Origin: Salinibacter pepae
GTDB taxonomy: Bacteria > Bacteroidota > Rhodothermia > Rhodothermales > Salinibacteraceae
Length of the DNA: 64,000 nt
Assembly: GCF_947077775.1 (NCBI RefSeq)
Contig: NZ_CAMTTE010000001.1
Coordinates: 1,888,501-1,952,500 of the forward strand
Reading direction: 5' to 3'
Positions within the stretch are counted from its first letter, which is position 1; every line of letters starts with the position of its first letter. The position numbers and the translations under genes are program-made. The notes below the pieces were generated by a model. It made no database searches. It was not told where the DNA came from and was given only the letters and a program-made list of their open reading frames with translations. Of the stretch, positions 42,989 to 52,711 are shown piece after piece.

Positions 42989-43819
42989 TCAGTCGCCGAG
43001 GGCGTAGCGCGTGAACCGTGCCACCGACAGGCCGGCGTCGTCGAGCATGTCTTTTACCGACACCGACGAGTCCTTCACGAAGGCCTGCTCCATCAATACG
43101 TGGTCCTCGAAGAACCGCTCGAGCTTCCCCTCCACAATGTTGTCGATCACGTGCTCGGGCTTGCCCTCGTTGACGGCGGCCTCGCGGGCCACTTCGCGCT
43201 CTTCCGCCTTCACCTCGTCGGGCACCTCGTCCCGGGTGACGGCGATCGGTTCGAGGGCGGCGACCTGCATGGCGACGTCGCGGCCGGTCTCCTCCGCCTC
43301 GCCGTCGCCGTGCACCTCCACGAGCACGCCGAGCTTCGAGCCGGGGTGGACGTACGAGATGATCTGGCCCTCTTCACTCTCGAGCACGTCGAAGCGGCGA
43401 ATCGTGAGCTTCTCGCCGATGCGGCCGGTAAGGGCCACCAGCTCTTCTTCGATCGTCACGTCGTCCTCGTAGGGAAGGCTCTCCAGCGCCTCCAGGTCGT
43501 CGGGGGTCTCTTCGAGCACCCGCTCCGCCGCCGTGTCGGCGAACGACTGGAAGTCCTCGTTGCGGGCGACGAAGTCGGTTTCGCAGTTGATCTCGACGAT
43601 GGCGCCGGCGTGGCCGTCGTCGGACACGGCCGTCACGACGAGGCCCTCGTCGGCCTCCACGGCGGCACGGTCGTCCGCCACCTCCTGGCCCTTCTTGCGG
43701 AGCAGGCTGACGGCCTCGTCGAAGTCGCCGTCGGTCTCCTGCAGGGCCTCTTTGCAGTCCATCATGCCGACGCCGGTGGCGTCGCGCAACTCTTTTACCT
43801 GTTTGGCAGAAACGCTCAT
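42989..43819 (-). CDS. tsf: elongation factor Ts
   Basis: 276 residues. The N-terminal UBA-like domain '[21 protein letters not shown]' and '[10 protein letters not shown]' signature are present; then '[17 protein letters not shown]' and the C-terminal '[16 protein letters not shown]'-type end (here [18 protein letters not shown]). It exchanges GDP for GTP on EF-Tu. Follows rpsB by 67 bp. Confidence 0.97.
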   Translation of the reverse strand: MSVSAKQVKELRDATGVGMMDCKEALQETDGDFDEAVSLLRKKGQEVADDRAAVEADEGLVVTAVSDDGHAGAIVEINCETDFVARNEDFQSFADTAAERVLEETPDDLEALESLPYEDDVTIEEELVALTGRIGEKLTIRRFDVLESEEGQIISYVHPGSKLGVLVEVHGDGEAEETGRDVAMQVAALEPIAVTRDEVPDEVKAEEREVAREAAVNEGKPEHVIDNIVEGKLERFFEDHVLMEQAFVKDSSVSVKDMLDDAGLSVARFTRYALGD

Positions 43820-43886
43820 GTCTCGTCGGTTGGGGAGGGATCGGGTGAAATGGGCAGCGCGGGGAAGATGGAGGGGGATGCGGGCC

Positions 43887-44861
43887 CTACGCGGCCGCCT
43901 TTTTCTTCTCTTCCTTCTTCATGCGGCGCTCCTGCAGGCCTTCCTGGACGGCGTCCGTGAGGGTCGACGTCACCAGCTCGATCGAGCTCAGCGCGTCGTC
44001 GTTCACCGGAATCGGGTAGTCGATGTTCTTCGGGTTTCCGTTGGTGTCGACCATCGCGATGATCGGAATGCCGAGGTTGTTGGCCTCGCTCACCGCAATG
44101 TCTTCCCGCTGCACGTCGACGATGTAAATGGCGCTGGGCAGGTTGGCCATGTCGCGGATGCCGCCGAGCGTCTCCTCCAGCTTCTCGTGCTCGCGGAGCC
44201 GCATCAGCTTCTCCTTCTTCTTGAGCTTGTCGAGCGTGCCGTCCCGGTCCATCCGCTCGATCTCTTCCATGCGGCGGATCGACTTCCGGATCGTCTGGAA
44301 GTTGGTCATGGTGCCGCCAAGCCAGCGGTCGACCATGTGCGGCATGCCGCACTCCTCGGCGTGCTCGCGGACGATGTCCTCGGCCTGCTTCTTGGTGCCG
44401 GCGAAGAGAATCTTCTTGCCGCGCCGTGCAAACCGCCTGGCCGCCTCGGCCGCCTCGTCCAGGAGAACCTGGCTTTGCATCAGGTCGATGATGTGGATGT
44501 TGTTCCGCTCCATGAAGATGTACTTCTCCATGCGCGGATTCCACCGGCTCGTCAGGTGGCCGAAGTGGGCCCCGGCCTTCAGAAGCTCCTCGATGGTTGC
44601 GCGATGAGAGGTTTCCTCCTCCGAGGCCGCCTCCGACGCGTCGTCCCCATCGTCCGTGTCTTGGGGCGCGGCGTCAGGGGCGTCTTCGTCAGGGGCGTCT
44701 TCGTCAGGGGCGTTCTCGTCGGGCGCGTCTGCATCGGCGTCCGCAGCGGCTGCCTCGTTCGTGGAGTCCGAAGCGGGGGCGTCCGGAGTTTGAGGGGCGT
44801 CTTCGTCGGGGGCGTCTTCGTCCTGAACGTCAGGGGTGTCCGTAGTCGTCTCGTCAGCCAT
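43887..44861 (-). CDS. rpsB: 30S ribosomal protein S2 with acidic N-terminal extension
   Basis: 324 residues. The S2 core begins near residue 86 ('[23 protein letters not shown]') and has 'NNIHIIDL' and '[14 protein letters not shown]'. Residues 1-85 are an extra tail of repeated Asp/Glu/Ala/Pro units ([12 protein letters not shown]...). The tail is absent in most S2 proteins and fits the acidic proteome of an extreme halophile. The C-terminus is Lys/Glu-rich. Confidence 0.95.
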   Translation of the reverse strand: MADETTTDTPDVQDEDAPDEDAPQTPDAPASDSTNEAAAADADADAPDENAPDEDAPDEDAPDAAPQDTDDGDDASEAASEEETSHRATIEELLKAGAHFGHLTSRWNPRMEKYIFMERNNIHIIDLMQSQVLLDEAAEAARRFARRGKKILFAGTKKQAEDIVREHAEECGMPHMVDRWLGGTMTNFQTIRKSIRRMEEIERMDRDGTLDKLKKKEKLMRLREHEKLEETLGGIRDMANLPSAIYIVDVQREDIAVSEANNLGIPIIAMVDTNGNPKNIDYPIPVNDDALSSIELVTSTLTDAVQEGLQERRMKKEEKKKAAA

Positions 44862-44946
44862 AGTAGAATCTACAAATGCGTGGGAGATTGGGTTTGCACT
44901 ACTACGACCGTCGCCTGCGCAGCGAAACCACGGTTTGGGGGATGGG

Positions 44947-44993
44947 GCGTGGGAGTAGAACGGCGCAGGATCTCCTGCGCGCCGCTCCCACGC
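44947..44993. promoter_or_regulatory. long hairpin between rpsI and rpsB
   Basis: GCGTGGGAG ... CTCCCACGC with an inner GGCGCAGGA TC TCCTGCGC gives a strong nested stem upstream of rpsB on the minus strand. It could be the terminator of rplM-rpsI or an S2 leader that controls rpsB/tsf. No T-run follows in either direction. The 271-base gap 44862-45132 has no gene. Confidence 0.5.
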
Positions 44994-45132
44994 ACCTGTG
45001 CTTTCAAACCCAGGGCGCGGTCAACCCACTGTCGCATCGGGCCGTATGGTTGATTGGTGCAGCGTTGAACGGCGGGGGCCGGGCGCTGAACGAATCCCGT
45101 TCGGGGCGCGGCGCCGCGCCATTCGCGACTGT

Positions 45133-45531
45133 CTAACGCTTGCTGTACTGGCTCTTCTTCCGGGCGCCGGGCTGGCCGTACTTCTTGCGCTCGACCATCC
45201 GGTCGTCGCGGGTCAGGTAGCCGGCGTCGCGGAGGGGCGCGCGCAGCTCCTCGTCGTACTCAACGAGGGCGCGGGCAATGCCAAGCCGAATGGCCTCGGC
45301 CTGCCCGGTGAGGCCGCCGCCGGAGGCGTTGACCTTCACGTTGAACTGACCAATCGTGTCGGTCGCGTCGAAAGGCTGGTCGAGGGTGCGGCGGCGCCAG
45401 GCAACCGGAAAGTAGTCCTCGGCGTCTCGCTCGTTGACGACGAAACTGGAGCCGTCGCCCGGGCGCAGATACACACGCGCCGTGGAGGTCTTACGGCGCC
45501 CAATGGCCTGGTATTGGGTCATCTTGGGCAT
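45133..45531 (-). CDS. rpsI: 30S ribosomal protein S9
   Basis: 132 residues. 'IGRRKTSTARVYL' , 'VNASGGGLTGQAEAIRLGIARAL' and the basic end 'RKKYGQPGARKKSQYSKR' identify S9. Follows rplM by 54 bp. Confidence 0.97.
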   Translation of the reverse strand: MPKMTQYQAIGRRKTSTARVYLRPGDGSSFVVNERDAEDYFPVAWRRRTLDQPFDATDTIGQFNVKVNASGGGLTGQAEAIRLGIARALVEYDEELRAPLRDAGYLTRDDRMVERKKYGQPGARKKSQYSKR

Positions 45532-45585
45532 AGGAACGGAATCGGGATTTCGGAAAAGTGCGTCGGCAAAAGGGCAGGCGAACCG

Positions 45586-46032
45586 CTACGCGTTCTCAAG
45601 CGGCTCGGGCTGCTGGGCCTCGTGGGGGTGGTCCGGGCCGGCGTAGACCTGCAGCTTTTTGAACGTGTCCCGCCCGAGGGGCCCGGTGGGCAGCATGCCC
45701 TCCACGGCCTCCTCAATGATGTATGTGGGCTTGTCTGCGCGCATCTCTTCGGGGGAGTGGGAGTGATCGCCGCCCGGGTACCCGCTGTACTCGTGGTATT
45801 CCTTCTGCTGCTCCTTCCTGCCTGTGAACCGGGCCTTGTCCGCATTCACCACGATCACGTGGTCGCCCGTGTCCACGTGTGGCGTGAAGGTCGGCTTGTG
45901 CTTGCCGCGGAGCACGCGAGCAATTTGGGAGGCAAGGCGGCCCACGACCCGGTTCGTGGCGTCCACGACGTACCAGTCGCGCTCCACCTCGTCCGGCTTG
46001 GCGTTAAAGGTCTTGAAGCTTTGCGTGTCCAT
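45586..46032 (-). CDS. rplM: 50S ribosomal protein L13
   Basis: 148 residues from ATG 46032 ([15 protein letters not shown]). '[27 protein letters not shown]' and '[11 protein letters not shown]' and '[19 protein letters not shown]' match L13. First gene of the long minus-strand series. The gap 46033-46410 to the divergent yceD gene contains no other gene and presumably both promoters. Confidence 0.97.
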   Translation of the reverse strand: MDTQSFKTFNAKPDEVERDWYVVDATNRVVGRLASQIARVLRGKHKPTFTPHVDTGDHVIVVNADKARFTGRKEQQKEYHEYSGYPGGDHSHSPEEMRADKPTYIIEEAVEGMLPTGPLGRDTFKKLQVYAGPDHPHEAQQPEPLENA

Positions 46033-46410
46033 CGGTCGGAATCCGTCGGTTGGCACAGGTCCGGAGGACGAGGCGGATGCACGAAGTGGTGCAACACCAC
46101 GAGAATGCCCCGCAAGCACCGCAGGGCCGAGAAGCCCGCCGGGGGCGGAGGCATCGGCAGCGTGCGAGATGCTCTTCGGCGCCGCGTCCCCACATCAAAA
46201 GATTTATTGCAGTCACTGTCGCACGGATGAGGGCGGACCAGGTTTTCGCGCCCCGAAGGGATTCCTGTAATCTTGACGGAGGTGGGGGCGGAAAGAGGGG
46301 GGCGAACCGGGAGAGGCCCCGCCGAAGGTCGGGGCGAGGAGGAACTCTGACCGGGGGGGATCATTCCAATTGGGCTTCATAGCGTTGACTGAATGGTCCC
46401 GCTCGGTCGC

Positions 46411-46914
46411 ATGTTGACCATCGACATCACGTCCCTTTCGACGGGCATCCACCATGTGGAGTTCGCCCCTTCGGCGAGCCAGGCCGACCTGGACCCCACC
46501 ACGTTCAGCGACGTGCAGGTCGACGCGGAGCTGCAGTACCACCGCGACCGCATTCTGGTGAAGATGCACGCGACGGCCACGGCCGAGCTGACGTGCGATC
46601 GTACCCTTCAGCCTTACGACGAGGCCCTGGAGGGCCAGTACAACGTGCTCTTCGGGCCGCCGTCTATGGTGGGGCAGGAGGGGGACGAGTTTGAGGAGGT
46701 GCGGCCGCTCGACGCCTCCGACCGGGAGATCGACCTCACGGACATGGTCCGCGACACGCTGCTCCTCGCCATTCCGCAGCGTCGCATTGCCCCGGGGGCC
46801 GAAGACGAGCCCATTGAACGAGAGTTCGGGGGCACGGACGACGCCAACGAGGACGACAGTGCCCCCGTTGACCCACGCTGGAGTGCCCTGGAGGAGCTGA
46901 AAGACGATGAGTAG
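46411..46914 (+). CDS. yceD: YceD/DUF177 family protein
   Basis: 167 residues from ATG 46411 (MLTIDITSLSTG); an in-frame ATG at 46393 adds six residues. The family pattern is seen: N-terminal beta region, 'VKMHATATAELTCDRTL', then 'REIDLTDMVRDTLLLAIPQR' . Lies before rpmF, the standard order; the protein is linked to rRNA maturation in other bacteria. Acidic C-terminus. Confidence 0.85.
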   Translation: MLTIDITSLSTGIHHVEFAPSASQADLDPTTFSDVQVDAELQYHRDRILVKMHATATAELTCDRTLQPYDEALEGQYNVLFGPPSMVGQEGDEFEEVRPLDASDREIDLTDMVRDTLLLAIPQRRIAPGAEDEPIEREFGGTDDANEDDSAPVDPRWSALEELKDDE

Positions 46915-47083
46915 CGCCGTGCTCCCTCGTCAGGCCAGCCCCACCGGTATAAATTCTACGCGAAATGAGGCCCGGCTTCTGAACACCGACGGGGATCCTT
47001 CCATCATACGGGAGCCTTTGCCCGAGGTGCTTGGCGGACTTCCGCCACGAATTCGACGTTCATTGTCCCGACGACCCTGAGTC

Positions 47084-47281
47084 ATGGCTGTCCCGAAACG
47101 ACGACATTCGAAGTCGCGCACCCGAAAGCGCCGCTCGACCTATTACAATGAGCTGGAGCCCCCCCAGCTCATGGAGTGCAACAACTGCGGCAACCCGAAG
47201 GTGATGCACCGGGCGTGCAAGCACTGCGGCCACTACCGCGGCCGTCAGGTTATCGAGCCGTCCGACGAACTGATCGCGTAG
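47084..47281 (+). CDS. rpmF: 50S ribosomal protein L32
   Basis: 65 residues. 'MAVPKRRHSKSRTRKRRS' and a four-cysteine zinc site (CNNC...CKHC) identify L32. It is followed, after 274 bases with no gene, by plsX. Confidence 0.96.
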   Translation: MAVPKRRHSKSRTRKRRSTYYNELEPPQLMECNNCGNPKVMHRACKHCGHYRGRQVIEPSDELIA

Positions 47282-47555
47282 GGGGCGGAACGGGCAGTCG
47301 CCCGGCACCCCCACCGATGCGGCCCGTATTCGGGGCCGGCTTCTCCCATGCGTCGCGCGTCCCGCCCGGGGGGGGCTGCTTTTTTGTCGGGTCTTCGTTC
47401 CGAACACGGAGGCGCGTCCGGCGATTGTCTCTGCGTACGCCTATGTTTGCGCCGGAGTGGCGCCGCACTTCTGAGGGGAACAGTGCCCTCTCTTCCGGCG
47501 AGGCGACAGGCGTTTCCCCGGCACGCATGTTCTGGCAGACACACGGACGGTTCGT

Positions 47556-48572
47556 ATGGCAGCATCGCGTATCGCAGTGGACGCAATGGGGGGCGACAAC
47601 GCCCCGGAAGCAGTCGTGGAGGGGGCCATTCAGGCCCTCCACCAGACGCAGGGCGAGCTGTCGGTGCTCCTCGTGGGCCCCGAAGAGCGGCTCCACGGCC
47701 TTCTGGCGTCGCGCCCGGAGGCTCCTGAGGAGCGGCTCCGCATTGTCGATGCCCCCGAGGCAATTGGCATGGGGGAGACGCCGTCGACCGCCGTCAAGCA
47801 GAAGCCCAATTCGTCCATCCACCAGGGCCTCGCGGCGCATCACGACGACCACGCCGACGCCTTCGTGAGCGCCGGCAACACGGGCGCCATCATGGCGGCG
47901 TCCATGTTCATCCTGCAGCGCATCCCGGGCGTGGAGCGCCCGTCGATTGCCGGATTCTTTCCGACCCTGAAGGGGGCCTCCGTGGTCCTCGACATCGGGA
48001 GCAACGTCGACTGCAAGCCGGCCCATCTCCTCCAGTTTGCCCGCATGGGCACCGTCTACGCGCGGCAGGTCCTCAAGACCGACCCGCCGTCGGTCGGGCT
48101 GCTCAACATCGGCGAAGAGCCGGGCAAGGGCAACGAGCAAGTCAAGGCGGCCCACGAATTGCTCCGGGACGCCGACGATGTGCACTTCGTCGGCAACGTA
48201 GAGGGGGGCGACCTGCTTTTTTACGCCGCCGACATCATTATCTGTGACGGGTTTGTCGGCAACGCCCTCCTCAAGTTTGGGGAAAGCATGTCGACGGTCC
48301 TGTCGGACATGTGTCAGCAGGAGATGGAGCGCCAGGGCCTCGCCCCCGACGAACAGAAGCTCGTGGCGGGGGTGCTCGACGAGGTGCGCGAGGGGTTCGA
48401 TCCGGAAGCCTTGGGCGGAGCGCCGCTCCTCGGGGTCAACGGAAATGTGCTCGTGGGGCACGGGCGCTCCACGGCGGACGTGATTGCCCAGATGATTCAC
48501 TCGGCCCGCACCATCGCCACCGAGAACGTCGCCCACGCCCTGGAAGAAGCGTTCCAGTCCTCCTCCGCATAG
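47556..48572 (+). CDS. plsX: phosphate acyltransferase PlsX
   Basis: 338 residues. 'IAVDAMGGDNAPEAVVEGA' at the N-terminus, 'SAGNTGAIMAASMFILQRIPGVERP' in blocks, and 'DGFVGNALLKFGES' match PlsX. It makes acyl-phosphate from acyl-ACP for phospholipid synthesis. Next to fabH in the lipid cluster. Confidence 0.96.
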   Translation: MAASRIAVDAMGGDNAPEAVVEGAIQALHQTQGELSVLLVGPEERLHGLLASRPEAPEERLRIVDAPEAIGMGETPSTAVKQKPNSSIHQGLAAHHDDHADAFVSAGNTGAIMAASMFILQRIPGVERPSIAGFFPTLKGASVVLDIGSNVDCKPAHLLQFARMGTVYARQVLKTDPPSVGLLNIGEEPGKGNEQVKAAHELLRDADDVHFVGNVEGGDLLFYAADIIICDGFVGNALLKFGESMSTVLSDMCQQEMERQGLAPDEQKLVAGVLDEVREGFDPEALGGAPLLGVNGNVLVGHGRSTADVIAQMIHSARTIATENVAHALEEAFQSSSA

Positions 48573-48615
48573 TGCCCGGGCGGGTCCCGTCTTCTTCGCA
48601 CTGTCCGCTTGTCCC

Positions 48616-49620
48616 ATGCCTTCCCTCTCGTCCGCTTCCCCGCAGGCCGCCATCACGTCTGTCGGCCACTACCTTCCCGAGACGCGGCTCACCAACGGCG
48701 ACCTGGAGGAAATGGTGGAGACCAGCGACGAGTGGATCCGCACGCGGACCGGCATCCAGGAGCGACGCATCCTCGGCGACGACGGCAAGGCAACGGCCTT
48801 CATGGCGACGGCGGCCGCCCAGGAGGCCCTCGACAGCCGCGGCATCGATCCGGACGCGGTGGACCTGATCGTCGTCGCCACGGTGACGCCCGACATGTTT
48901 TTTCCGTCCACGGCCTGCCTCGTGCAGGACAACCTCGGGGCGTCCAAGGCGTGGGGCTTTGACCTGTCGGCGGCGTGCAGTGGCTTTATCTACGCCCTTA
49001 CGACCGGGGCCCAGTTCATCGAGACGGGCCAGGCCGAGACGGTGCTCGTGATCGGGGCCGACAAGATGAGCTCGATCGTCGACTACACGGACCGCACCAC
49101 CTGCATCCTCTTTGGGGACGCGGCGGGGGCGGTGGTGCTGGAGGCCGACGAGGAGGCGGGGCTCCACGACGCGGTCCACCACGTCGACGGGGAGCACAGC
49201 GAACTGCTTCGCATGCGAGGGGGCGGCAGCCTCAACCCGCCGACCCACGAGACCGTCGACGCGCACATGCACTACCTCCAACAGGAGGGACGGCAGGTCT
49301 TCAAGCTCGCCGTGAACCGGATGGCGAACGTATGCAGGGAGGTGCTGGACCGCAATGGCCTCGACGCGGCGGGGGTGGACTACCTCGTGCCACACCAGGC
49401 CAACCAGCGCATCATCGACGCGACCGCGAAGCAGCTCGGGCTCTCCTCCGAGCAGGTCATGGTGAACATCGACCGCTACGGCAACACCACCGCCGCGACG
49501 ATTCCGCTGTGCCTGTACGACTGGGAGGACGAGCTGGAGCGGGGGGACGACCTCATCGTGACGGCCTTCGGCGGCGGCTTGACCTGGGGCGCCGGCCACC
49601 TCACCTGGGCCTACGGTTGA
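48616..49620 (+). CDS. fabH: 3-oxoacyl-ACP synthase III
   Basis: 334 residues. Catalytic Cys in 'DLSAACSGFIYAL', His in 'VPHQANQRIIDA' and Asn in 'NIDRYGNTTAATIPL'. N-terminal 'SVGHYLPETRLTN' is typical. It starts fatty acid synthesis from acyl-CoA and malonyl-ACP. Confidence 0.97.
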   Translation: MPSLSSASPQAAITSVGHYLPETRLTNGDLEEMVETSDEWIRTRTGIQERRILGDDGKATAFMATAAAQEALDSRGIDPDAVDLIVVATVTPDMFFPSTACLVQDNLGASKAWGFDLSAACSGFIYALTTGAQFIETGQAETVLVIGADKMSSIVDYTDRTTCILFGDAAGAVVLEADEEAGLHDAVHHVDGEHSELLRMRGGGSLNPPTHETVDAHMHYLQQEGRQVFKLAVNRMANVCREVLDRNGLDAAGVDYLVPHQANQRIIDATAKQLGLSSEQVMVNIDRYGNTTAATIPLCLYDWEDELERGDDLIVTAFGGGLTWGAGHLTWAYG

Positions 49621-49700
49621 CGGTGAGGCAGGGGGCGTCGGCCGTTCGCGCCCCCTTCAATCCCGAACGCGACTCTCGAACCTTGCGCTTCAACAGTGAC

Positions 49701-50639
49701 ATGGCGACTGCATTTCTGTTTCCCGGACAGGGCTCGCAGGCCGTGGGGATGGGGCACGAGCTCTACGAACAGCACGACGAAGCCCGCGCCTGCTTCGAGG
49801 CGGCCAACGACCTCCTCGACGTTGACCTCCTCTCGTTGATGTTTGGGCTGGGGGCGGACGGGGACGAGGCGGAAGAGCAACTCAAGCAGACGGAGATCAC
49901 GCAGCCGGCCCTTTACACGCACAGCCTGGCGGCCATGGCGGTGCTCGAGGCGCACGGCCCGGCGCCCGACATGGTGGCGGGGCACAGCCTTGGGGAGTAC
50001 AGCGCGCTGGCGGCCGCGGGCGCCCTCTCGTTCGAGGACGGCCTGCGCGTGGTGCGCCGGCGCGGGGAGCTCATGGGCGAGGCCGGCGAGCGGCGCCCGG
50101 GCCGCATGGCGGCCGTGCTGGGGGCCGATACGGCCCACGTCGAAGAGGTGTGCGACGACGTCTCCGCGAATGGGGACGGGGTGGTGCGGCCCGCGAACTA
50201 CAACGCCCCGGGCCAGATTGTCATTTCCGGCGACGTGGGGGCGGTGGAGCAGGCGACGGAGGCGGTGGAGGGGCGCGCCATGCCGCTGTCGGTCAGCGGG
50301 GCCTTCCACTCGCCCCTCATGGAGTACGCCCGCGATGGGCTCGCGGAGGTGCTCGACGCGGTCCCCGTCGAGGCGCCCCGCTGCCCCGTGTACCCGAACG
50401 TGACGGCCGAGCCGACGACGGACCCCGATGAGATTCGGCGCTGCCTGAGGGCACAGCTCCTCTCGCCGGTGCAGTGGGCGCCCACGCTTCGCCGCATGCA
50501 GGAAGACGGCGCCGCCCGCTTCGTGGAGGTGGGAACGGGACAGGTGTTGCAGGGCCTCGTGGGCCGCACGCTGGACGACGGGGCCGAGGCGATGGGGGCC
50601 GGCACCCCCGGCGAGATTGCGCGTCTGACGGAGGCGTAG
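49701..50639 (+). CDS. fabD: malonyl-CoA:ACP transacylase
   Basis: 312 residues from ATG 49701 (MATAFLFPGQGSQAVGMG). Active Ser in 'GHSLGEYSALAAAG', Arg region 'RRRGELM', His in 'SGAFHSPLM', 'NYNAPGQIVISG'. It charges ACP with malonate. Confidence 0.96.
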   Translation: MATAFLFPGQGSQAVGMGHELYEQHDEARACFEAANDLLDVDLLSLMFGLGADGDEAEEQLKQTEITQPALYTHSLAAMAVLEAHGPAPDMVAGHSLGEYSALAAAGALSFEDGLRVVRRRGELMGEAGERRPGRMAAVLGADTAHVEEVCDDVSANGDGVVRPANYNAPGQIVISGDVGAVEQATEAVEGRAMPLSVSGAFHSPLMEYARDGLAEVLDAVPVEAPRCPVYPNVTAEPTTDPDEIRRCLRAQLLSPVQWAPTLRRMQEDGAARFVEVGTGQVLQGLVGRTLDDGAEAMGAGTPGEIARLTEA

Positions 50640-50739
50640 CCACGGGCCCGGGCGGGGAACGCGTGTCGGGGGGACGAGTGCTACACCTCGCACAGTGCAG
50701 ATGCTGAATGCCGGTCTCCGTTCCAACCGCCGCGATCCC

Positions 50740-51546
50740 ATGGGTGCGTTCGCCCTGCCGCCTCCCCGCTCCTCGCTTCGCTGGCTCCTCGGGGCGTGCC
50801 TCGCCGCGATGGCCCTCGTGGGGTGTGGCGGGGGCAACACCTACTCGGTCGACGAGGGCAACATCTCCCAGCGGTTCCTGCCGGCGGAACGAACCGTGGA
50901 TCACCATCCCGACTCCGTGAGGGCCCTCACCATTGCGGCGGCCGACGGCAAGATCCAGTTCGAGGTCGAGCGCGACTTCGAGTCGCTCACCGAAAAGTGG
51001 TCCGCGAGCTTCCAAAACATCGGGACGGGGCCCAGCATCCGAGACCGCACCTACGCAACCTTCTGGAGCCTCGAGCTCTCGCTCATGTCCCTCCAGCCGG
51101 AGAGGGGGGTACTGTCCCTGCGTGAGGAGCAGGCCCGAGACGTTCTCGACGAGCGGCGCAAGGAGTACGCCGAGACAATTCACATCGACGTGTACTGGTT
51201 CGTCGGGCGGGGCAGGGACGGCATCATCACAGGGCCCAGCGCCCGCACGGAGCTTCACGTGGGCGGGAATACGTACCGTCCCGTTCAGTCGGACCACGGC
51301 CCCCTCCGTGAGGCCTTCGTGGCGGGCGGCGAAACCGCGCTGTATCGCCGCAACTCGCTGTACTTCTCCCGGCGGGTGGAGGGAACCGATATTCTCGCCG
51401 ACGCCTCCGGCATGAAGCTCCGCGTCCGCCGGACGGGCGGGGGCGGACGGCAAGAGTTTGCCTGGCGGTGGGGCGAGGGAAACACCGCCCGGGGCCTGAA
51501 CGAGGGCGTCCTTGAGGACGCCGTCGGGCGCTCCTCCCGGCGATGA
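50740..51546 (+). CDS. hypothetical lipoprotein
   Basis: 268 residues from ATG 50740 (an ATG at 50701 and a GTG at 50695 are also in frame). The signal ends in a lipobox Cys (AMALVGC). The rest is beta-rich with 'DGKIQFEVERDFESLTEKW' and no known domain. It lies between fabD and fabG, where the usual cluster has no gene. It may be a recent insertion or an envelope protein tied to lipid synthesis. Confidence 0.6.
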   Translation: MGAFALPPPRSSLRWLLGACLAAMALVGCGGGNTYSVDEGNISQRFLPAERTVDHHPDSVRALTIAAADGKIQFEVERDFESLTEKWSASFQNIGTGPSIRDRTYATFWSLELSLMSLQPERGVLSLREEQARDVLDERRKEYAETIHIDVYWFVGRGRDGIITGPSARTELHVGGNTYRPVQSDHGPLREAFVAGGETALYRRNSLYFSRRVEGTDILADASGMKLRVRRTGGGGRQEFAWRWGEGNTARGLNEGVLEDAVGRSSRR

Positions 51547-51744
51547 CGAGACCGGTTCTTCGCCGGCGACGTCCTCACGGCGACGTCCTCATCTGCCGGC
51601 GGACCCTGACGTCGGTTCCCGACCGGCCCGACCGACTGTGTGGACCGCGTGCAGCCTTGCCTTTCTGGACGGGAGTGCCAATCTTCCGAAACTGGCGGGG
51701 CCTCCTCCTCACCACACTGCCTACAGCACGCAATCCTCCGCACC

Positions 51745-52494
51745 ATGCAGGTCGACCTTCACGGCTCCACGGTTCTCGTCACCGGCGGCACGCGCGGCAT
51801 CGGCCGTGCCCTCGTTGAGGCCTTCGCCGAGGCCGGGGCCCACGTGGCGTTTACGTTCCGCTCGTCGACCGACGCGGCGGCGGCCCTCGTCGAGTCGCTC
51901 GAAGAACAAGGCACCGAGGCGCTGTCGCTGCAGGGGGACGTGGCCGACCTCGACGCCGCCCAGGCCCACGTCAACGCGGTGACGGAGCACTTCGGGTCGC
52001 TCGACGTGCTCGTCAACAACGCCGGCATCACGCGGGACGGGCTCCTGCTCCGCATGGGGGAGGACGACTGGGACGACGTGATCGATACGAACCTGAAGGG
52101 CACCTTCAACTTCTGCAAGGCGGCGTACATGCCCATGATGCGCCAGCAGAGCGGCTCGATCGTCAACATCTCCTCCGTCGTCGGGACCACGGGCAACGCG
52201 GGCCAGACGAACTACGCCGCCTCCAAGGCCGGCATCGTCGGCTTCTCGAAGAGCCTCGCCAAGGAGCTTGGGGGCCGCAACGTGACGGTCAACGTGGTGG
52301 CGCCGGGGTACGTGCAGACCGACATGACCGACGAGCTCGACGAGGAAACGCGGGCCTCCATCCTCGACGCGGTGCCGCTCGATCGGCTCGCCACAACCGA
52401 AGAAATCGCCGAGGCGGTTTTGTTTCTGGCGGCCCCGGCGTCCGACTACATCACCGGGCACGTCCTGCAGGTGAACGGAGGGCTCTCGATGTAG
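51745..52494 (+). CDS. fabG: 3-oxoacyl-ACP reductase
   Basis: 249 residues from ATG 51745. TGGTRGIG, NNAG, Ser in 'VNISSVVG', YAASK catalytic pair, and 'APGYVQTDMT' are all FabG motifs. No acpP follows, unlike the standard fab cluster. Confidence 0.96.
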   Translation: MQVDLHGSTVLVTGGTRGIGRALVEAFAEAGAHVAFTFRSSTDAAAALVESLEEQGTEALSLQGDVADLDAAQAHVNAVTEHFGSLDVLVNNAGITRDGLLLRMGEDDWDDVIDTNLKGTFNFCKAAYMPMMRQQSGSIVNISSVVGTTGNAGQTNYAASKAGIVGFSKSLAKELGGRNVTVNVVAPGYVQTDMTDELDEETRASILDAVPLDRLATTEEIAEAVLFLAAPASDYITGHVLQVNGGLSM

Positions 52495-52711
52495 GCACGA
52501 CCCCGCCGCCGCCGTCCCCGCTTTTTTCATTCCGTTAAGGAAGAAGAGGATCGATCACGGGCGGGCTCACGTTGTATTTTGCGTTGTTTTGGCGTACCAC
52601 TCTTCTTGTCTTTGACCGGTCGTGCGACGGAAACTGCTCGACGCCCGGCCGGAGGGTTTCATCCTGCCTCCTTTCGACGTTCCCGAAACCTGACCCCGAG
52701 TCGTTTGCCGC

